Translations under genes and position numbers: made by a program
Notes under the pieces: generated by a model
Seen by the model: only the letters and a program-made list of their open reading frames with translations
Told to the model about the DNA's origin: nothing
The model's database searches: none
Part shown: piece by piece, positions 9,680-20,598 of the stretch
Numbering within the stretch: position 1 is the stretch's first letter
How the letters are laid out: every line of letters starts with the position of its first letter
From: Nitrosospira briensis
Lineage (GTDB): Bacteria; Pseudomonadota; Gammaproteobacteria; Burkholderiales; Nitrosomonadaceae
Assembly (NCBI RefSeq): GCF_900115125.1
Contig: NZ_FOVJ01000001.1
Location: forward strand, 186,001-250,000
DNA: 64,000 nucleotides
Reading direction: 5' to 3'

Positions 9680-9748
9680 TTATTCTATGAACGGCAGTTC
9701 CCTCGTGCAATTTATTCAGAGGTTCCCTGAACAATCTTCTCAGTTTGT

Positions 9749-10330
9749 TTATAGGAGTTGGTTTGTCAGTGCTTTCACGCGAATTTCCAGATTTGCCACT
9801 TTAGCCCGTAGTGCATTTACTTCATTGATAAACTCATGCATATCCGGGGGCCTGGCAAGCAACGGTTGCTCTTCTGTCAGGTATTCCAGCAGTGTCTGAG
9901 ACACATTGCGAATGGTTCCGGTATGCCAACGCATCAGGCTTTCACCCGTCCGAACGACCCGGTGGGCGAGTATATCGCCTATTGCCGCGCTCAAATCCTG
10001 CTCCACATCCCAGCGCAGGTTTTTCCCGATATCAAGAATTTCTTCAGCGAAGGCGCTATCGCCCGAAACCCGGATTTCACGATACGCATCTTCGTCACAG
10101 GCGAGCAAACGTGGCAGCAAACCGGGATCAAGGGTGAAGACAGCATCGTTGGGCGCCGCTGTGGACGCCGGCGATAGCTCGCCGCTGGCCTGCACGGTCA
10201 GGGCGAGGTCAAGGAAAGGGGGTACGCGAAAACGAGCCGTCTTGCCGGCACAAGGCTGCAGCCGTTTGCGCGCCCAGCTTTCTCCACGCAGTAAGTGGTT
10301 CAGCGGGGCTATCGTAACGGATGCCAGCAT
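9749..10330 (-). CDS. ubiJ: UbiJ, SCP2-domain ubiquinone biosynthesis accessory factor
   Basis: A 193-residue protein with an N-terminal SCP2 lipid-binding domain (about 15-110) and a C-terminal coiled-coil-like helix (EVNALRAKVANLEIRVKALT), the layout of UbiJ. UbiJ and UbiK support a soluble complex of late ubiquinone enzymes. Its position directly before ubiB supports the call. It starts 13 bp after the stop of the Tim44-like gene. Confidence 0.82.
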   Translation of the reverse strand: MLASVTIAPLNHLLRGESWARKRLQPCAGKTARFRVPPFLDLALTVQASGELSPASTAAPNDAVFTLDPGLLPRLLACDEDAYREIRVSGDSAFAEEILDIGKNLRWDVEQDLSAAIGDILAHRVVRTGESLMRWHTGTIRNVSQTLLEYLTEEQPLLARPPDMHEFINEVNALRAKVANLEIRVKALTNQLL

Positions 10331-10343
10331 GACGGTTCAGTAT

Positions 10344-11234
10344 CTAGGAAACTTGTTGAATTCCCGCCAGCAGCCAGACTGAATCCGGGTCTTTGATATT
10401 TTTCTGCACATGCCAGACTTCATCAAATGCTTCCGGAGATGACTGCGGGGATTCACGTAACTGGCCGTTGAAACGCACGCTGGCAATGGCGGTGTCGTTT
10501 TCGGTAACCACTTCCAGTAAATCCGCATTAATGGACATGACCTCGGTTCTCTGGGGTTCATTTCCGCGCTCGTTGATCTGCATGCTGATCTCGGCAAACA
10601 TTTCAGGCGTGGTGTATTCCCGGATATCGCTCAGGTCCCGCGCGTCGTTGGCTGCCTGCAGACGGATGAATGAGGTTTTGGCATTGCGCAGAAATGGCTC
10701 GACCTGGAAGTCCGCAGGAATATTGGCATTGCCGCCGGTAGCAGGCACCGCCGTGTTTGCCGCTGATGATGCCGCTGGTCCCCCAGCCGGCGCTCCCGTT
10801 TTCGCGCCCGTTTCCGGCGCGGGGCTGCTGCCTGCCCCTGCACCCATCCCTGAATATTGCATTGGACGCGATGAATGCTCCTGCCTGGGCCTGCGCAACA
10901 TGCGCACGACAAAGAAAATGGCGGCCATCAATGCAGCCAGCATCAGCACATCCATCATATTGATGCCTTCAAATGCGCCACCCATGAAAAGTGCGGCAAG
11001 CAATCCGCCTGCAGCCAGCCCGGCCAGCGGGCCCATCCATTTGCTGCCACCCGCTGCTGCCGCGCCGGGGGCGGCAGATGGCGTTTGCGCCTGCTTGGGC
11101 GCTGCCTGGGGACTTATTGCTTCCCGTTGCTTTCCAATGCTTTTACCGCCGCCGAAGCGTCTTGCTTCGGCATCAAAGGCAGCCAACCCGAAGCTTAAAA
11201 CGGCCAAGGTCAGCAGGGTCATTATTTTCTTCAT
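10344..11234 (-). CDS. Tim44-like domain protein
   Basis: A 296-residue protein with a signal peptide (about 1-24, ending DAEA), then ARRFGGGKSIGKQRE, a low-complexity Ala/Pro/Gly linker, two hydrophobic stretches (about 69-88 and 93-111) and a second Gly/Ala-rich linker. The C-terminal Tim44-like domain occupies about 165-296 (FLRNAKTSFIRLQAANDARD; VRFNGQL; EVWHVQKN). Such proteins are common in proteobacteria and membrane-bound, but their role is not established. ATG is preceded by GGAG in ctccatgaag's complement. It heads the tim44-ubiJ-ubiB run. Confidence 0.85.
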   Translation of the reverse strand: MKKIMTLLTLAVLSFGLAAFDAEARRFGGGKSIGKQREAISPQAAPKQAQTPSAAPGAAAAGGSKWMGPLAGLAAGGLLAALFMGGAFEGINMMDVLMLAALMAAIFFVVRMLRRPRQEHSSRPMQYSGMGAGAGSSPAPETGAKTGAPAGGPAASSAANTAVPATGGNANIPADFQVEPFLRNAKTSFIRLQAANDARDLSDIREYTTPEMFAEISMQINERGNEPQRTEVMSINADLLEVVTENDTAIASVRFNGQLRESPQSSPEAFDEVWHVQKNIKDPDSVWLLAGIQQVS

Positions 11235-11831
11235 GGAGGTCTCCTGAGATACGGTTAAGAGAAGAGTATAGCACTATCAATTCATCGTGGATGTCTCATT
11301 AAATTGAACCGGATCTCTTATTTTCAAGCCCTTCCCGGATGTCCGGGCCGCGCTCGCATTACATAAGAATCGCCATTACTTTCGCGGCATTTTCGCAGCT
11401 TGCCATGCATACACGATTCCATTCCAAGCCGTTTTGGACTCCACGACCTTGAGGCTGAGAGGATGATTAAAGTGTTACTGACCGGATAACCCTGCCTGAC
11501 CACATACGTTCTACGAATAGCACGCCATAAGCCATAAGCAAGGTCTCGTGGACCCGCCTGGGGTAGACATTCAAGGAATCCTGCCATCAGTGCCTGTGAG
11601 ATGAAGAGGCAGATATCGTCATATGATAGCCTCCGCACAGACAGCCATTTAAAACATTGCTTAATTGCATGTTCCATTCCTCTGCCGGATGACGAAATTC
11701 CGGTAGATGTAATTGGCACACGATTAGGGGAAATTACGTAGCTGGCCTAGTGTCTTGGCGTTTCCCGATTTCTCCCTCGTGTTCCAGTTCCAGGGCTTTT
11801 GGTCAGGTCAAGCTTATTGCAAGGAATATAC
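11235..11831. other. Long intergenic region with one doubtful frame
   Basis: Almost 600 bp separate the divergent Tim44-like gene and the stress-protein operon. It should hold both promoters. The only frame of note is the doubtful one on the minus strand at 11324-11677, listed separately. No repeat, tRNA or terminator was seen. Confidence 0.5.
11324..11677 (-). CDS. Doubtful small hypothetical protein
   Basis: A 117-residue frame from MEHAIKQCFKW. The first 70 residues look protein-like (alternating hydrophobic and charged segments such as DDICLFISQALMAGFLECL), but the C-terminal third is Arg/Gly/Ser-rich and resembles chance translation. GAGGA abuts the ATG too closely to be a normal ribosome binding site. 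I recognise no family. It is kept only because the region is otherwise empty. Confidence 0.25.
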   Translation of the reverse strand: MEHAIKQCFKWLSVRRLSYDDICLFISQALMAGFLECLPQAGPRDLAYGLWRAIRRTYVVRQGYPVSNTLIILSASRSWSPKRLGMESCMHGKLRKCRESNGDSYVMRARPGHPGRA

Positions 11832-12740
11832 ATGGAAAAAATTCAACGCATTCTCGTTGCCACCGATTTTTCTTCGCGTGCTGACAGAGCCGTGCAACGT
11901 GCCCTGCAACTGGCTGCGGAGCACCAAGCCAAATTAAATCTGTTGCACGTTCTTCCCGTGTTTTCTCTCGAAACGTTCAAGCACCTTATTTCCGAGACTC
12001 CGCTGGAAACGGAGCAGAGGCTCTACAACCATGCCAAAGCGGTACTGCAAAATAAGTCGGAAGTATTGGCCGGGGAGGGGGTGGCGGTAGAGCATCACGT
12101 TGCAATTGGCAGAGCGCACGTTGAGATTAACCGTTATGCAAAATCTCATTACGCCGATCTGGTAGTCATCGGGGACCAGGGTGAAACATTTGTTCAGGAA
12201 CTCTTCCTGGGGACTACTGCCTCGAAAACTCTCAGTAGAGGAAATCTTCCGCTGCTGATCGTAAAACAGGAGCCGAAGGGGCAGTATAAACATGTGCTGG
12301 TCCCAGTGGATTTTTCGCGTTCCTCCCTGGAAGCACTCGACGTGGCGCTGAAAGTTGTCACGGGGTCGTCGATTCATGTGTTGCACGCAATAGAAATGCC
12401 GCTTGGAAGAAAAATGAAGCAGGCCGGGTTAAATGCAAAATCGATTGATCTCTATCGCGACAAGATGTTGAGTCGTGCCCGCGAAGCGATGGAGAAACTC
12501 GTCGCCGATCACGTGCGCGGCGATACCCGGGTGACTTGCATCATCGAGTATGGTCGCGCGCCGGCCGTGATCGCGGAGAAAACAAAATTTCTTGATATTG
12601 ATCTGATTGTCATCGGCAAGCGCGGCGAAACAGAGCTGGATGAGGTGCTTTTCGGGTCTGTTACAAAGCACGTTCTTTATGAGACGCCATGCGACGTACT
12701 CGTGGTCAATCCCGTGGCCGGCTCGCCGTCATCGCCGTAG
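11832..12740 (+). CDS. Tandem universal stress protein (UspA family)
   Basis: A 302-residue protein made of two UspA domains: residues 1-145 (RILVATDFSSRADRAV ... GDQGETFVQELFLGTTAS) and about 150-300 (HVLVPVDFSRSSLEAL ... GKRGETELDEVLFGSVTKH). Both halves keep the Gly-rich nucleotide-binding loop of ATP-binding Usp proteins. The start is the ATG at 11832 after AAGGAA; an upstream in-frame codon at 11799 adds nothing conserved. The gene is 51 bp before ackA and probably leads the usp-ackA-xfp operon, suggesting a response to energy or redox stress. Confidence 0.87.
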   Translation: MEKIQRILVATDFSSRADRAVQRALQLAAEHQAKLNLLHVLPVFSLETFKHLISETPLETEQRLYNHAKAVLQNKSEVLAGEGVAVEHHVAIGRAHVEINRYAKSHYADLVVIGDQGETFVQELFLGTTASKTLSRGNLPLLIVKQEPKGQYKHVLVPVDFSRSSLEALDVALKVVTGSSIHVLHAIEMPLGRKMKQAGLNAKSIDLYRDKMLSRAREAMEKLVADHVRGDTRVTCIIEYGRAPAVIAEKTKFLDIDLIVIGKRGETELDEVLFGSVTKHVLYETPCDVLVVNPVAGSPSSP

Positions 12741-12791
12741 TCCAGTACAAGACAGCGTGAGGTCCCGCTAGTCCAGGAGTTCTTTTTTTTC

Positions 12792-13919
12792 ATGACCATC
12801 CTCACGATTAACACTGGTAGCTCATCGGTTCGCCTGGCTGCGTTTGCATCCGAAGCCGGAACGCCGAGTGAGCTGGCGAACGCGCGTCACGACCTTTTAG
12901 ATGTTGAGCCTCGGATCATACTCAAGGAATTCGTGAAAACGCATGGGTTTATGGATATAAGCGTGGTTGCACATCGCGTGGTGCACGGCGGTATGAAGTT
13001 CACTGCATCATGTCTGGTCGACAAGGAGGTGGAGCGAGAGATTGAGAACCTTGCAGCGTTGGCACCATTGCATAATCCAGTCGCGCTAGACTGGATCCGG
13101 GCGACGCGTGAAGTGTTGCATCCAGGCGTTGCTCAGGTCGCAGTGTTTGATACGGCCTTTTTCACGGCTCTGCCGGAAGTCGCCCGGGCCTATGCCATTC
13201 CGTATGAGCTTACCGAAAAACATGGACTTCGGCGCTACGGTTTTCATGGCCTGGCGCATCAGGCAATGTGGCGCTCCTGGCATGAATCGCAGGCAAGCAG
13301 CACACAGGAAGAGAAAGGAGAAAGAGTAATTACAATACAGCTCGGAGCTGGCTGCTCGATCACAGCAAGCGTCCACGGACTGCCACGCGACACTTCAATG
13401 GGTTTTTCACCCTTGGAGGGACTTATGATGGCGACGCGCTCGGGCGATATAGATCCGGGCTTGATCACGTTTTTGCAGCGTCAGGAGAGCCTGGCAACGG
13501 AGCAATTGGATCAACTGCTTAACGAGCGCTCGGGCCTGCTGGGAATCTCCGGAATCAGCGCGGACATACGCAGATTGCTGGAATCGAATGATGATCGCGC
13601 GCGGCTGGCCGTGGACTCCTACTGTTACCGGGTGCGCAAGTATCTCGGCGCCTATCTGGCGGTGCTTGGCGGTGCTGACGCAATTGTATTCGGCGGGGGG
13701 GTAGGCGAGAACTCGCCGGCGGTCAGGGAAAAAATTCTGACCGGTATGAAATGGTGCGGAATTGAGATCGACCCGGAAAAAAACCGTTGCTCCAACGGAA
13801 TGTCGCGCATCAGCAATTCCGGGAGCCAGGTTGAGGTCTGGGTCATCCCCGTAAATGAGGCGCTAATCCTGGCGCATGAAGCTGCGAGCGTGGTGGCAGC
13901 GGATGGTGATCAAAATTGA
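12792..13919 (+). CDS. ackA: Acetate kinase
   Basis: A 375-residue acetate kinase, slightly shorter than the usual 400. Motifs of the ASKHA fold are in order: LTINTGSSSVR (N-terminal phosphate loop), AHRVVHGG, FDTAFF with the catalytic Asp, RRYGFHGLAHQ, and the adenosine loop FGGGVGENS. It converts acetyl phosphate and ADP to acetate and ATP. The phosphoketolase gene follows 12 bp later, so acetyl phosphate made by Xfp can be used directly for ATP. An AGGAG precedes the ATG at longer than usual spacing (about 11). Confidence 0.93.
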   Translation: MTILTINTGSSSVRLAAFASEAGTPSELANARHDLLDVEPRIILKEFVKTHGFMDISVVAHRVVHGGMKFTASCLVDKEVEREIENLAALAPLHNPVALDWIRATREVLHPGVAQVAVFDTAFFTALPEVARAYAIPYELTEKHGLRRYGFHGLAHQAMWRSWHESQASSTQEEKGERVITIQLGAGCSITASVHGLPRDTSMGFSPLEGLMMATRSGDIDPGLITFLQRQESLATEQLDQLLNERSGLLGISGISADIRRLLESNDDRARLAVDSYCYRVRKYLGAYLAVLGGADAIVFGGGVGENSPAVREKILTGMKWCGIEIDPEKNRCSNGMSRISNSGSQVEVWVIPVNEALILAHEAASVVAADGDQN

Positions 13920-13931
13920 AGGAGAACACAC

Positions 13932-16373
13932 ATGAGCCAAGCTGAACCGGCAGATGCAAACGTGGATAAGCCCCTTTCCGCGGACGAATTGCGCGGGATG
14001 AACGCCTACTGGCGTGCTGCAAACTACCTCTCGGTCGGGCAAATCTATCTCCTGGATAACCCCTTGCTCAAGGAACCCCTCACGCTCGCGCATATCAAGC
14101 CCCGATTACTCGGCCATTGGGGTACCACACCCGGGCTCAATTTTATTTACGTGCACCTGAATCGCATTATCAAAACATTTGATCTTGATATGTTCTACAT
14201 CGCGGGCCCCGGCCATGGGGGACCAGCGATGGTCGCCAATACCTGGCTCGAAGGCAGCTATAGCGAATTCTATCCCCACATTTCCAGGGACGCCGCGGGC
14301 ATGAAGCGGTTGTTCAAGCAGTTCTCCTTCCCCGGCGGCATTCCCAGCCATGCCGCACCGGAAACGCCCGGCTCGATTAATGAAGGCGGAGAGCTGGGCT
14401 ATTCGCTGTCGCACGCTTTCGGGGCGGCGTTCGATAACCCGGATCTGATCGTGGCCTGCGTAGTTGGGGATGGTGAAGCTGAAACGGGGCCACTTGCCAC
14501 CGCCTGGCACTCCAACAAATTTCTCAATCCGGTTCACGATGGCGCTGTTCTGCCCATTCTGCATCTCAACGGTTACAAGATAGCGAGCCCCACGCTGCTT
14601 GCCCGCATGAGCCATGAAGAATTGGAAAGTTTGTTCGTGGGCTATGGTTACGAGCCCTGTTTTGTCGAGGGTTCCGATCCGGAATTCATGCATCAGGCTA
14701 TGGCGGCTGCGCTCGACAAGGCGGTTGACAGGATTCGGACAGCGCAGCGCGAGGCGCGTGCTGGAGGAATGAGCACTGGGGGAATAGGGCGCAAGCCAAG
14801 GGCCGGGATGGCCAAATACCCGCGCTGGCCTCTGATCATTTTACGCAGCCCCAAGGGATGGACGGGCCCGGAAGAAGTTGACGGCAAGAAAGTAGAAGAT
14901 TATTGGCGCTCGCACCAGGTGCCGCTCGCGGAGATCGGTTCAAAACCGCAGCATCTGAAACGGCTGGAAGACTGGATGAAGAGCTACAAGCCGGAAGAGC
15001 TATTTGATGATATGGGTGAGCCCGTCCCGGAATTGAAAGCGCTGGCCCCACAGGGGAACCGGCGCATGGGGGCCAATCCCCATGCCAATGGCGGAAAACT
15101 GCTAAAGGGCCTGGAAATGCCGGATTTCCGTGACTATGCGGTCGATGTGCCTTCGCCGGGATCGGTTGTGGGTGAAGCCACGCGGGAAATGGGCAAGTTG
15201 CTGCGCGACATCATGAAACTGAATCTGGACAGCCGTAATTTCCGGATAATGGGTCCCGACGAGACCAGCTCGAACCGCCTGAGCGCGCTGTTCGAGGTGA
15301 CTGACCGAACCTGGGTTGCGCAAACCCTGCCCGAGGATGAGCACCTTTCCCCGGATGGAAGGGTAATGGAGATTCTTTCAGAGCACACCTGTCAGGGCTG
15401 GCTTGAAGGTTATCTCCTCACCGGGCGCCACGGCCTTTTTTCCTGCTATGAGGCATTCATCCACATCGTTGACTCAATGTTCAATCAACACGCCAAGTGG
15501 CTTAAGGTAAGCAGCAAGGAGATTTCCTGGCGCAGCCCGATCGCCTCGCTTAATTATCTTCTGACGTCGCACGTCTGGCGGCAGGATCACAACGGTTTCT
15601 CGCATCAGGATCCTGGTTTCATCGACCACGTAGTAAACAAGAAGGCCGATATCATTCGCGTTTATCTTCCGCCTGATGCGAACACGCTCCTGTTCATTAC
15701 GGATAAGTGCCTTCGCTCGCGCAATTTCATCAACGTTATGGTGGCGGGCAAACAACCGGCGCTGCAATGGCTTGATATGGATACGGCAGTCAAGCACTGC
15801 ACCGCCGGCATCGGCATCTGGGGCTGGGCAAGCAACGATCAGGACGGCGAGCCGGACGTGGTGCTCGCCTGTGCGGGCGATGTGCCTACTCTAGAAACAC
15901 TGGCTGCGGTAGACCTGCTGCGCTGTCATATCCCCGAGCTCAGGATGCGGGTGATCAATGTAGTAGACCTGATGACTTTACAGCCCCCGCATGAGCACCC
16001 GCACGGATTATCGGATCGGGATTTCGACACGCTCTTCACCACAAGCAAACCCATTATATTTGCATACCACGGCTATCCCTGGCTAATACATCGCTTGACC
16101 TACCGGCGCACCAATCATGAAAATCTGCACGTGCGCGGTTATAAAGAGGAAGGCACGACCACGACTCCATTCGACATGACCGTTCTCAACGACCTGGACC
16201 GTTTTCATCTGGTGATGGACGTGGTCGACCGCGTGCCGAAGCTGGGCTCGAAAGGCGCTTACCTCAAGCAACGAATGCGGGATAAGTTGATCGAGCATAA
16301 ACGTTATATTATAAGCCATGGTGAGGATATGCCGGAAATTCGCGATTGGCATTGGCCCGCTTCCGACCAATGA
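13932..16373 (+). CDS. xfp: Phosphoketolase (xylulose-5-P / fructose-6-P)
   Basis: An 813-residue thiamine-diphosphate enzyme, full length for the family. Seen in order: [19 protein letters not shown] (about 93-111), the ThDP/Mg loop [20 protein letters not shown] (about 178-197), [11 protein letters not shown] (about 437-447) and the C-terminal transketolase-like domain with [13 protein letters not shown]. It splits xylulose 5-phosphate (or fructose 6-phosphate) with phosphate into acetyl phosphate and a sugar phosphate. GGAGAA precedes the ATG. Together with ackA it gives a phosphoketolase shunt. Substrate preference cannot be read by eye. Confidence 0.94.
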   Translation: MSQAEPADANVDKPLSADELRGMNAYWRAANYLSVGQIYLLDNPLLKEPLTLAHIKPRLLGHWGTTPGLNFIYVHLNRIIKTFDLDMFYIAGPGHGGPAMVANTWLEGSYSEFYPHISRDAAGMKRLFKQFSFPGGIPSHAAPETPGSINEGGELGYSLSHAFGAAFDNPDLIVACVVGDGEAETGPLATAWHSNKFLNPVHDGAVLPILHLNGYKIASPTLLARMSHEELESLFVGYGYEPCFVEGSDPEFMHQAMAAALDKAVDRIRTAQREARAGGMSTGGIGRKPRAGMAKYPRWPLIILRSPKGWTGPEEVDGKKVEDYWRSHQVPLAEIGSKPQHLKRLEDWMKSYKPEELFDDMGEPVPELKALAPQGNRRMGANPHANGGKLLKGLEMPDFRDYAVDVPSPGSVVGEATREMGKLLRDIMKLNLDSRNFRIMGPDETSSNRLSALFEVTDRTWVAQTLPEDEHLSPDGRVMEILSEHTCQGWLEGYLLTGRHGLFSCYEAFIHIVDSMFNQHAKWLKVSSKEISWRSPIASLNYLLTSHVWRQDHNGFSHQDPGFIDHVVNKKADIIRVYLPPDANTLLFITDKCLRSRNFINVMVAGKQPALQWLDMDTAVKHCTAGIGIWGWASNDQDGEPDVVLACAGDVPTLETLAAVDLLRCHIPELRMRVINVVDLMTLQPPHEHPHGLSDRDFDTLFTTSKPIIFAYHGYPWLIHRLTYRRTNHENLHVRGYKEEGTTTTPFDMTVLNDLDRFHLVMDVVDRVPKLGSKGAYLKQRMRDKLIEHKRYIISHGEDMPEIRDWHWPASDQ

Positions 16374-16512
16374 GCCGGAGCTGGATTGAATCACGAGCTT
16401 GGCCGCATACGTCATCTTTACAAGACTGTCCTGACCCGTATTTTCGCGGGGGCGGAATTGGATCAACATCACATGTAAATAGAAATTCGCTGAACTCAAT
16501 GAAGGAAAATCG

Positions 16513-17130
16513 GTGATATTCATCATCAACGTTATTGCACTGTATGCTTCATTTTCGACGAATAGCATGTACGGTGTTTTTTGGGGCGCCATCCTGCCGG
16601 CTTTATATGCGATCGTCGTGGCACCTCATGCATTGATAGGCAGAACAGATATGCCTCCCACAAAAATAAAGAAGATTCTCGCCGGTAGGTGGGAAAATGC
16701 AGATGACTTGACCGGATATATTGTGAAGTACTGGATGGCGCTTGCCTCTCCTGCCACTTCCTGGAAAAAGCAGCTTAACAGCGTCATCCTGTACGTGACA
16801 TCCTTTTTTCTTGGTTTCGTATATTTTCTCAGGGAGATGTTTGCGGGCGCCATTCTCCTGTTTGGCGTGGGGTACATTCTCTACAAAATGAGCAGGAGAG
16901 TAGACCGGCCTAGAGCCGTATATGCCAATTCAGACTTTCGGGATGGCAGTGATAACGAGTTCGCGAGGAAGGAATGGGAGCTCGCAGCCATGGCTATCGT
17001 CGCATTTTCCGATTTATACCCGGACGATAGCGCAATAAAGAATTCGGCAAATGAAGTCTCGGAGGATGAGGAGGTAAAATTGCTGCTGGCAAAATATCGA
17101 CATGACCAGGGGTTGGGGTGGGTTGCGTAG
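16513..17130 (+). CDS. Hypothetical membrane protein
   Basis: A 205-residue protein, GTG start after GAAGGA at good spacing. Hydrophobic segments lie near 1-14, 21-40, 84-104 and 106-122; the C-terminal 80 residues are soluble and acidic (EDEEVKLLLAKYRHDQG). I recognise no family. It follows xfp by 139 bp on the same strand and converges on ppsR. The codon use looks native. Confidence 0.6.
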   Translation: MIFIINVIALYASFSTNSMYGVFWGAILPALYAIVVAPHALIGRTDMPPTKIKKILAGRWENADDLTGYIVKYWMALASPATSWKKQLNSVILYVTSFFLGFVYFLREMFAGAILLFGVGYILYKMSRRVDRPRAVYANSDFRDGSDNEFARKEWELAAMAIVAFSDLYPDDSAIKNSANEVSEDEEVKLLLAKYRHDQGLGWVA

Positions 17131-17231
17131 AACACCATACAATTAATTCCTTCACGATTCCTGTGCCTCACCGGGTTCATCCTGTTCTGTCTTGCTGCCG
17201 CCCCTCATCGCTATTGCTTATTTTTCCGGCC

Positions 17232-18071
17232 CTAGTAAACCTTCCGCTCCAATTTTGCCTCATGCAGCAACGCTGTAGCCAGTTCCTCGATGGATTTGCT
17301 GGTGGCGTCGAGATAGGGGATTCCTTCCCGGCGCATCAATATTTCCGCTTCACGTACTTCATGCTGGCAGTTCTTGACAGACGCGTATTCGCTATTCGGC
17401 CTGCGCTCCTTGCGCATACGATGCAGCCGCAAGGGATCGATGGTAAAGCCAAATAGCCTGCTCCTCACATTCTTGAGTTGGGCCGGCAGCGCCATACGAT
17501 TGAAGTCCTCGGGGATGAAGGGATAGTTGGCGGCATAGATGCCGTATTGCAGCGCGAGATAAAGGCAGGTAGGCGTTTTGCCGGTACGGGAGACTCCTAC
17601 CAGAATAATATCAGCCCGGAGCCAGTTCCTTTGCGAGATGCCGTCATCGTGCTCCAAGGTGTATTTTATTGCCTCTATGCGCCGGTGCTGGCCGATGGAG
17701 TCTTGGGCCCGGTGGGAGAGCCCTACAGTAGGCGATGAATGAATGCCCAATTCAGCTTCAATCTGGGCAATAAAAATACTGAAACAGTCCAGATGCAAGG
17801 CGTTGGCAGAGTCAAGGACAAATCGAATTTCGGGATTAACGAATGTACTGAATACCAGTGGACGTCCGTCATCCAGTTTCGCGCGCTCATCAATTTGCCG
17901 CACTGTGGCGAGGGCTTTTTCCCTGGTATCGAGGTAGGGCAGGGTAATTTCTTCAAACTCGGCATTTTCAAATTGGCTGAGCAGGCTGTGCCCCAGCATT
18001 TCGACAGTGATACCTGTGCGGTCCGAGAGGAAGAATGCGGTTCGCCGGGGCGGCTTTGCTGTGGTTGACAT
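17232..18071 (-). CDS. ppsR: PEP synthase regulatory kinase/phosphorylase
   Basis: A 279-residue bifunctional regulator (DUF299/PSRP family). It shows the N-terminal [19 protein letters not shown] block, the P-loop [15 protein letters not shown] (about 159-173) and the closing [20 protein letters not shown] block. The family inactivates PEP synthase by ADP-dependent Thr phosphorylation and reactivates it by Pi-dependent dephosphorylation. The gene is divergent from ppsA with 88 bp between, the standard arrangement, so both probably share a control region. Confidence 0.93.
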   Translation of the reverse strand: MSTTAKPPRRTAFFLSDRTGITVEMLGHSLLSQFENAEFEEITLPYLDTREKALATVRQIDERAKLDDGRPLVFSTFVNPEIRFVLDSANALHLDCFSIFIAQIEAELGIHSSPTVGLSHRAQDSIGQHRRIEAIKYTLEHDDGISQRNWLRADIILVGVSRTGKTPTCLYLALQYGIYAANYPFIPEDFNRMALPAQLKNVRSRLFGFTIDPLRLHRMRKERRPNSEYASVKNCQHEVREAEILMRREGIPYLDATSKSIEELATALLHEAKLERKVY

Positions 18072-18159
18072 TTGCTGCGACTCACCCGTAATGTTGAGTC
18101 ACGTTAAATTAGCGGACTTTACCATGTAACACAACCCTCCACTCGAACAGGAGCAGGAA

Positions 18160-20550
18160 ATGAGCGATTCACGATACGTGGTGTGGTTTGATGAGCTGCG
18201 CATGACGGACGTAAGCAGCGTTGGCGGCAAGAATGCTTCGCTGGGCGAGATGATCAGCCAGCTAACACAGGCAGGAGTCCGGGTTCCTGGCGGTTTTGCC
18301 ACCACTGCCGATGCCTATCGTGATTTTCTGGCTTATGGCGGGCTGGCACAACGCATCGAGAAAAGACTTGAGGCGCTGGATACCACAGATGTGGAGGCCT
18401 TGGCAGCGGCCGGCGCGCAAGTTCGTGCCTGGATAGTGGAAACACCGTTGCCACCGAGACTGGAAAAGGAAATTTCCGGCGCTTACGAGAAATTGCTGCA
18501 TGAAGCGGGGGCCAACGATATTTCTGTTGCGGTACGTTCCTCGGCAACCGCCGAGGACTTAGCAGACGCGTCTTTTGCGGGACAGCAGGAAACCTTTCTC
18601 AACGTGCATGGGCTGGACAATCTGCTGAAGGCGGTCAAGGACGTGTTTGCCTCGCTCTACAATGACCGGGCGATTTCCTACCGCGTGCACAAGAATTTCA
18701 TTCATTCCGAAGTTGCACTATCCGCAGGCGTGCAGCGCATGGTACGCAGCGACGTGGGCGCAGCCGGGGTAATATTCACGCTGGATACCGAATCCGGTTT
18801 CGACAAGGTGGTCTTCATCACCTCGTCCTACGGCCTTGGCGAAACCGTAGTGAAAGGCGCGGTGAATCCCGACGAATTCTACGTTTACAAACCTGCGGTG
18901 ACACAGGGAAAGCCCGCGATATTGCGGCGGAGCCTGGGCTCCAAACTCATCATGATGCAATTTGCCGCGAGCCGTGAAGCGGCGCATCCGGTCGAAACCG
19001 TGGATGTGGAGGAGAGCAGGCGCAAGCGCTTTTCCATTACCGATGCTGAGGTGGAGGAACTCGCCCGCCATGCGCTTGTCATTGAGCGGCATTATCAAAG
19101 GCCAATGGATATCGAATGGGGCAAGGATGGCGTGGATGGCAATCTCTATATCCTTCAGGCGCGGCCCGAGACAGTGCAGGCGCAGGCAGCCATGGGTACC
19201 TTGCGGCGCTACCGCCTGAAAGGCAAATCGGAAGTGTTGATATCAGGGCGTGCCATTGGACAGAAGATAGGTACCGGGCCCGTGCGCCTGGTTTTGGATG
19301 CGGTCCAGATGTCCCGAGTGCGGGAAGGTGACGTGCTGGTTACCGACATGACCGATCCCGATTGGGAACCGGTAATGAAACGTGCGTCGGCCATTGTTAC
19401 CAATCGTGGTGGCCGTACCTGTCATGCAGCCATTGTTGCGCGTGAGCTGGGGATACCGGCAGTGGTAGGCTGCGGTCACGCAACCAGCTTGCTGGTTGAG
19501 GACCAGATGGTTACGGTGTCCTGCACCGAGGGTGATACCGGCAACGTTTACCGGGGTGCGCTGGAAGTTGAAGTTAACGATCTTGCACTGGAAAGCATGC
19601 CGAAACCGCCGGTCAAGATCAGCATGAATGTCGGAAACCCCGAACTGGCATTCGAGTTTCAGCGCATCCCCAACCATGGTGTAGGGCTCGCGAGGCTGGA
19701 GTTCATTATTGCACGCATGATCGGGATCCATCCCAAAGCCGTACTGCGCTATTCCGATCTTCCGCCCGAGTTGAAGCAGCAAGTGGAAAACCAGAGCGCA
19801 GGTTACGCCGACCCTGTCAGTTTCTATGTGGAAAAGTTGACCGAAGGCATCGCCACCCTGGGTGCTGCCTTTTTCCCCAAACCCGTAATAGTGCGCATGT
19901 CCGATTTCAAATCGAACGAATATTCCAGCCTCATCGGCGGGCAGCAATATGAGCCCAGGGAAGAAAACCCCATGCTGGGTTTCCGCGGCGCATCGCGCTA
20001 TGTGGCAGAAGAGTTCCGAGACTGTTTCGAACTGGAATGCCGCGCGCTCAAGAAAGCGCGCGATGAAATCGGTCTTGCCAATCTGGAAATCATGATCCCC
20101 TTTGTGCGGACGCCAGCCGAGGCAAGGCGCGTGGTGGAGTTACTGGAAGAGAACGGCCTGAAGCGGGGCGAGAACGGTCTTCGGCTGATAATGATGTGTG
20201 AAATTCCCTCCAATGCACTGCTTGCAGATCAATTTCTGGAATACTTCGATGGATTTTCCATCGGATCCAACGATCTTACACAGCTCACGCTCGGGCTGGA
20301 CCGGGATTCAAGCCTGGTTGCGGAATCCTTTGACGAACGCGATCCGGCGGTAAAAGCGTTGCTGCGGCTTGCTATTCAGGCGTGCCGTAAAGCCGGTAAA
20401 TACGTCGGGATTTGTGGCCAGGGACCTTCCGATCATCCCGACCTGGCGCGATGGCTTATGGAAGAAGGGATCGAAAGCCTATCGCTCAATCCTGACACAG
20501 TTGTCGATACCTGGTTGTATCTCGCAGGGGGAGCAGAAAAAAAGGTATAG
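18160..20550 (+). CDS. ppsA: Phosphoenolpyruvate synthase
   Basis: A 796-residue enzyme of normal length. The N-terminal ATP-grasp domain has [12 protein letters not shown] and [13 protein letters not shown]; the phosphohistidine domain has [17 protein letters not shown] with His at about 422; the C-terminal PEP/pyruvate barrel has the catalytic [14 protein letters not shown] cysteine block. It makes PEP, AMP and Pi from pyruvate, ATP and water. In an autotroph it feeds gluconeogenesis. A GGAG-containing sequence precedes ATG (gagcaggaaatg). The regulator ppsR lies divergently upstream. Confidence 0.95.
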   Translation: MSDSRYVVWFDELRMTDVSSVGGKNASLGEMISQLTQAGVRVPGGFATTADAYRDFLAYGGLAQRIEKRLEALDTTDVEALAAAGAQVRAWIVETPLPPRLEKEISGAYEKLLHEAGANDISVAVRSSATAEDLADASFAGQQETFLNVHGLDNLLKAVKDVFASLYNDRAISYRVHKNFIHSEVALSAGVQRMVRSDVGAAGVIFTLDTESGFDKVVFITSSYGLGETVVKGAVNPDEFYVYKPAVTQGKPAILRRSLGSKLIMMQFAASREAAHPVETVDVEESRRKRFSITDAEVEELARHALVIERHYQRPMDIEWGKDGVDGNLYILQARPETVQAQAAMGTLRRYRLKGKSEVLISGRAIGQKIGTGPVRLVLDAVQMSRVREGDVLVTDMTDPDWEPVMKRASAIVTNRGGRTCHAAIVARELGIPAVVGCGHATSLLVEDQMVTVSCTEGDTGNVYRGALEVEVNDLALESMPKPPVKISMNVGNPELAFEFQRIPNHGVGLARLEFIIARMIGIHPKAVLRYSDLPPELKQQVENQSAGYADPVSFYVEKLTEGIATLGAAFFPKPVIVRMSDFKSNEYSSLIGGQQYEPREENPMLGFRGASRYVAEEFRDCFELECRALKKARDEIGLANLEIMIPFVRTPAEARRVVELLEENGLKRGENGLRLIMMCEIPSNALLADQFLEYFDGFSIGSNDLTQLTLGLDRDSSLVAESFDERDPAVKALLRLAIQACRKAGKYVGICGQGPSDHPDLARWLMEEGIESLSLNPDTVVDTWLYLAGGAEKKV

Positions 20551-20598
20551 TTCTAAGGCCGCGCTGTCACTCCGAATCATGCTTCGATAAGGATGCAA

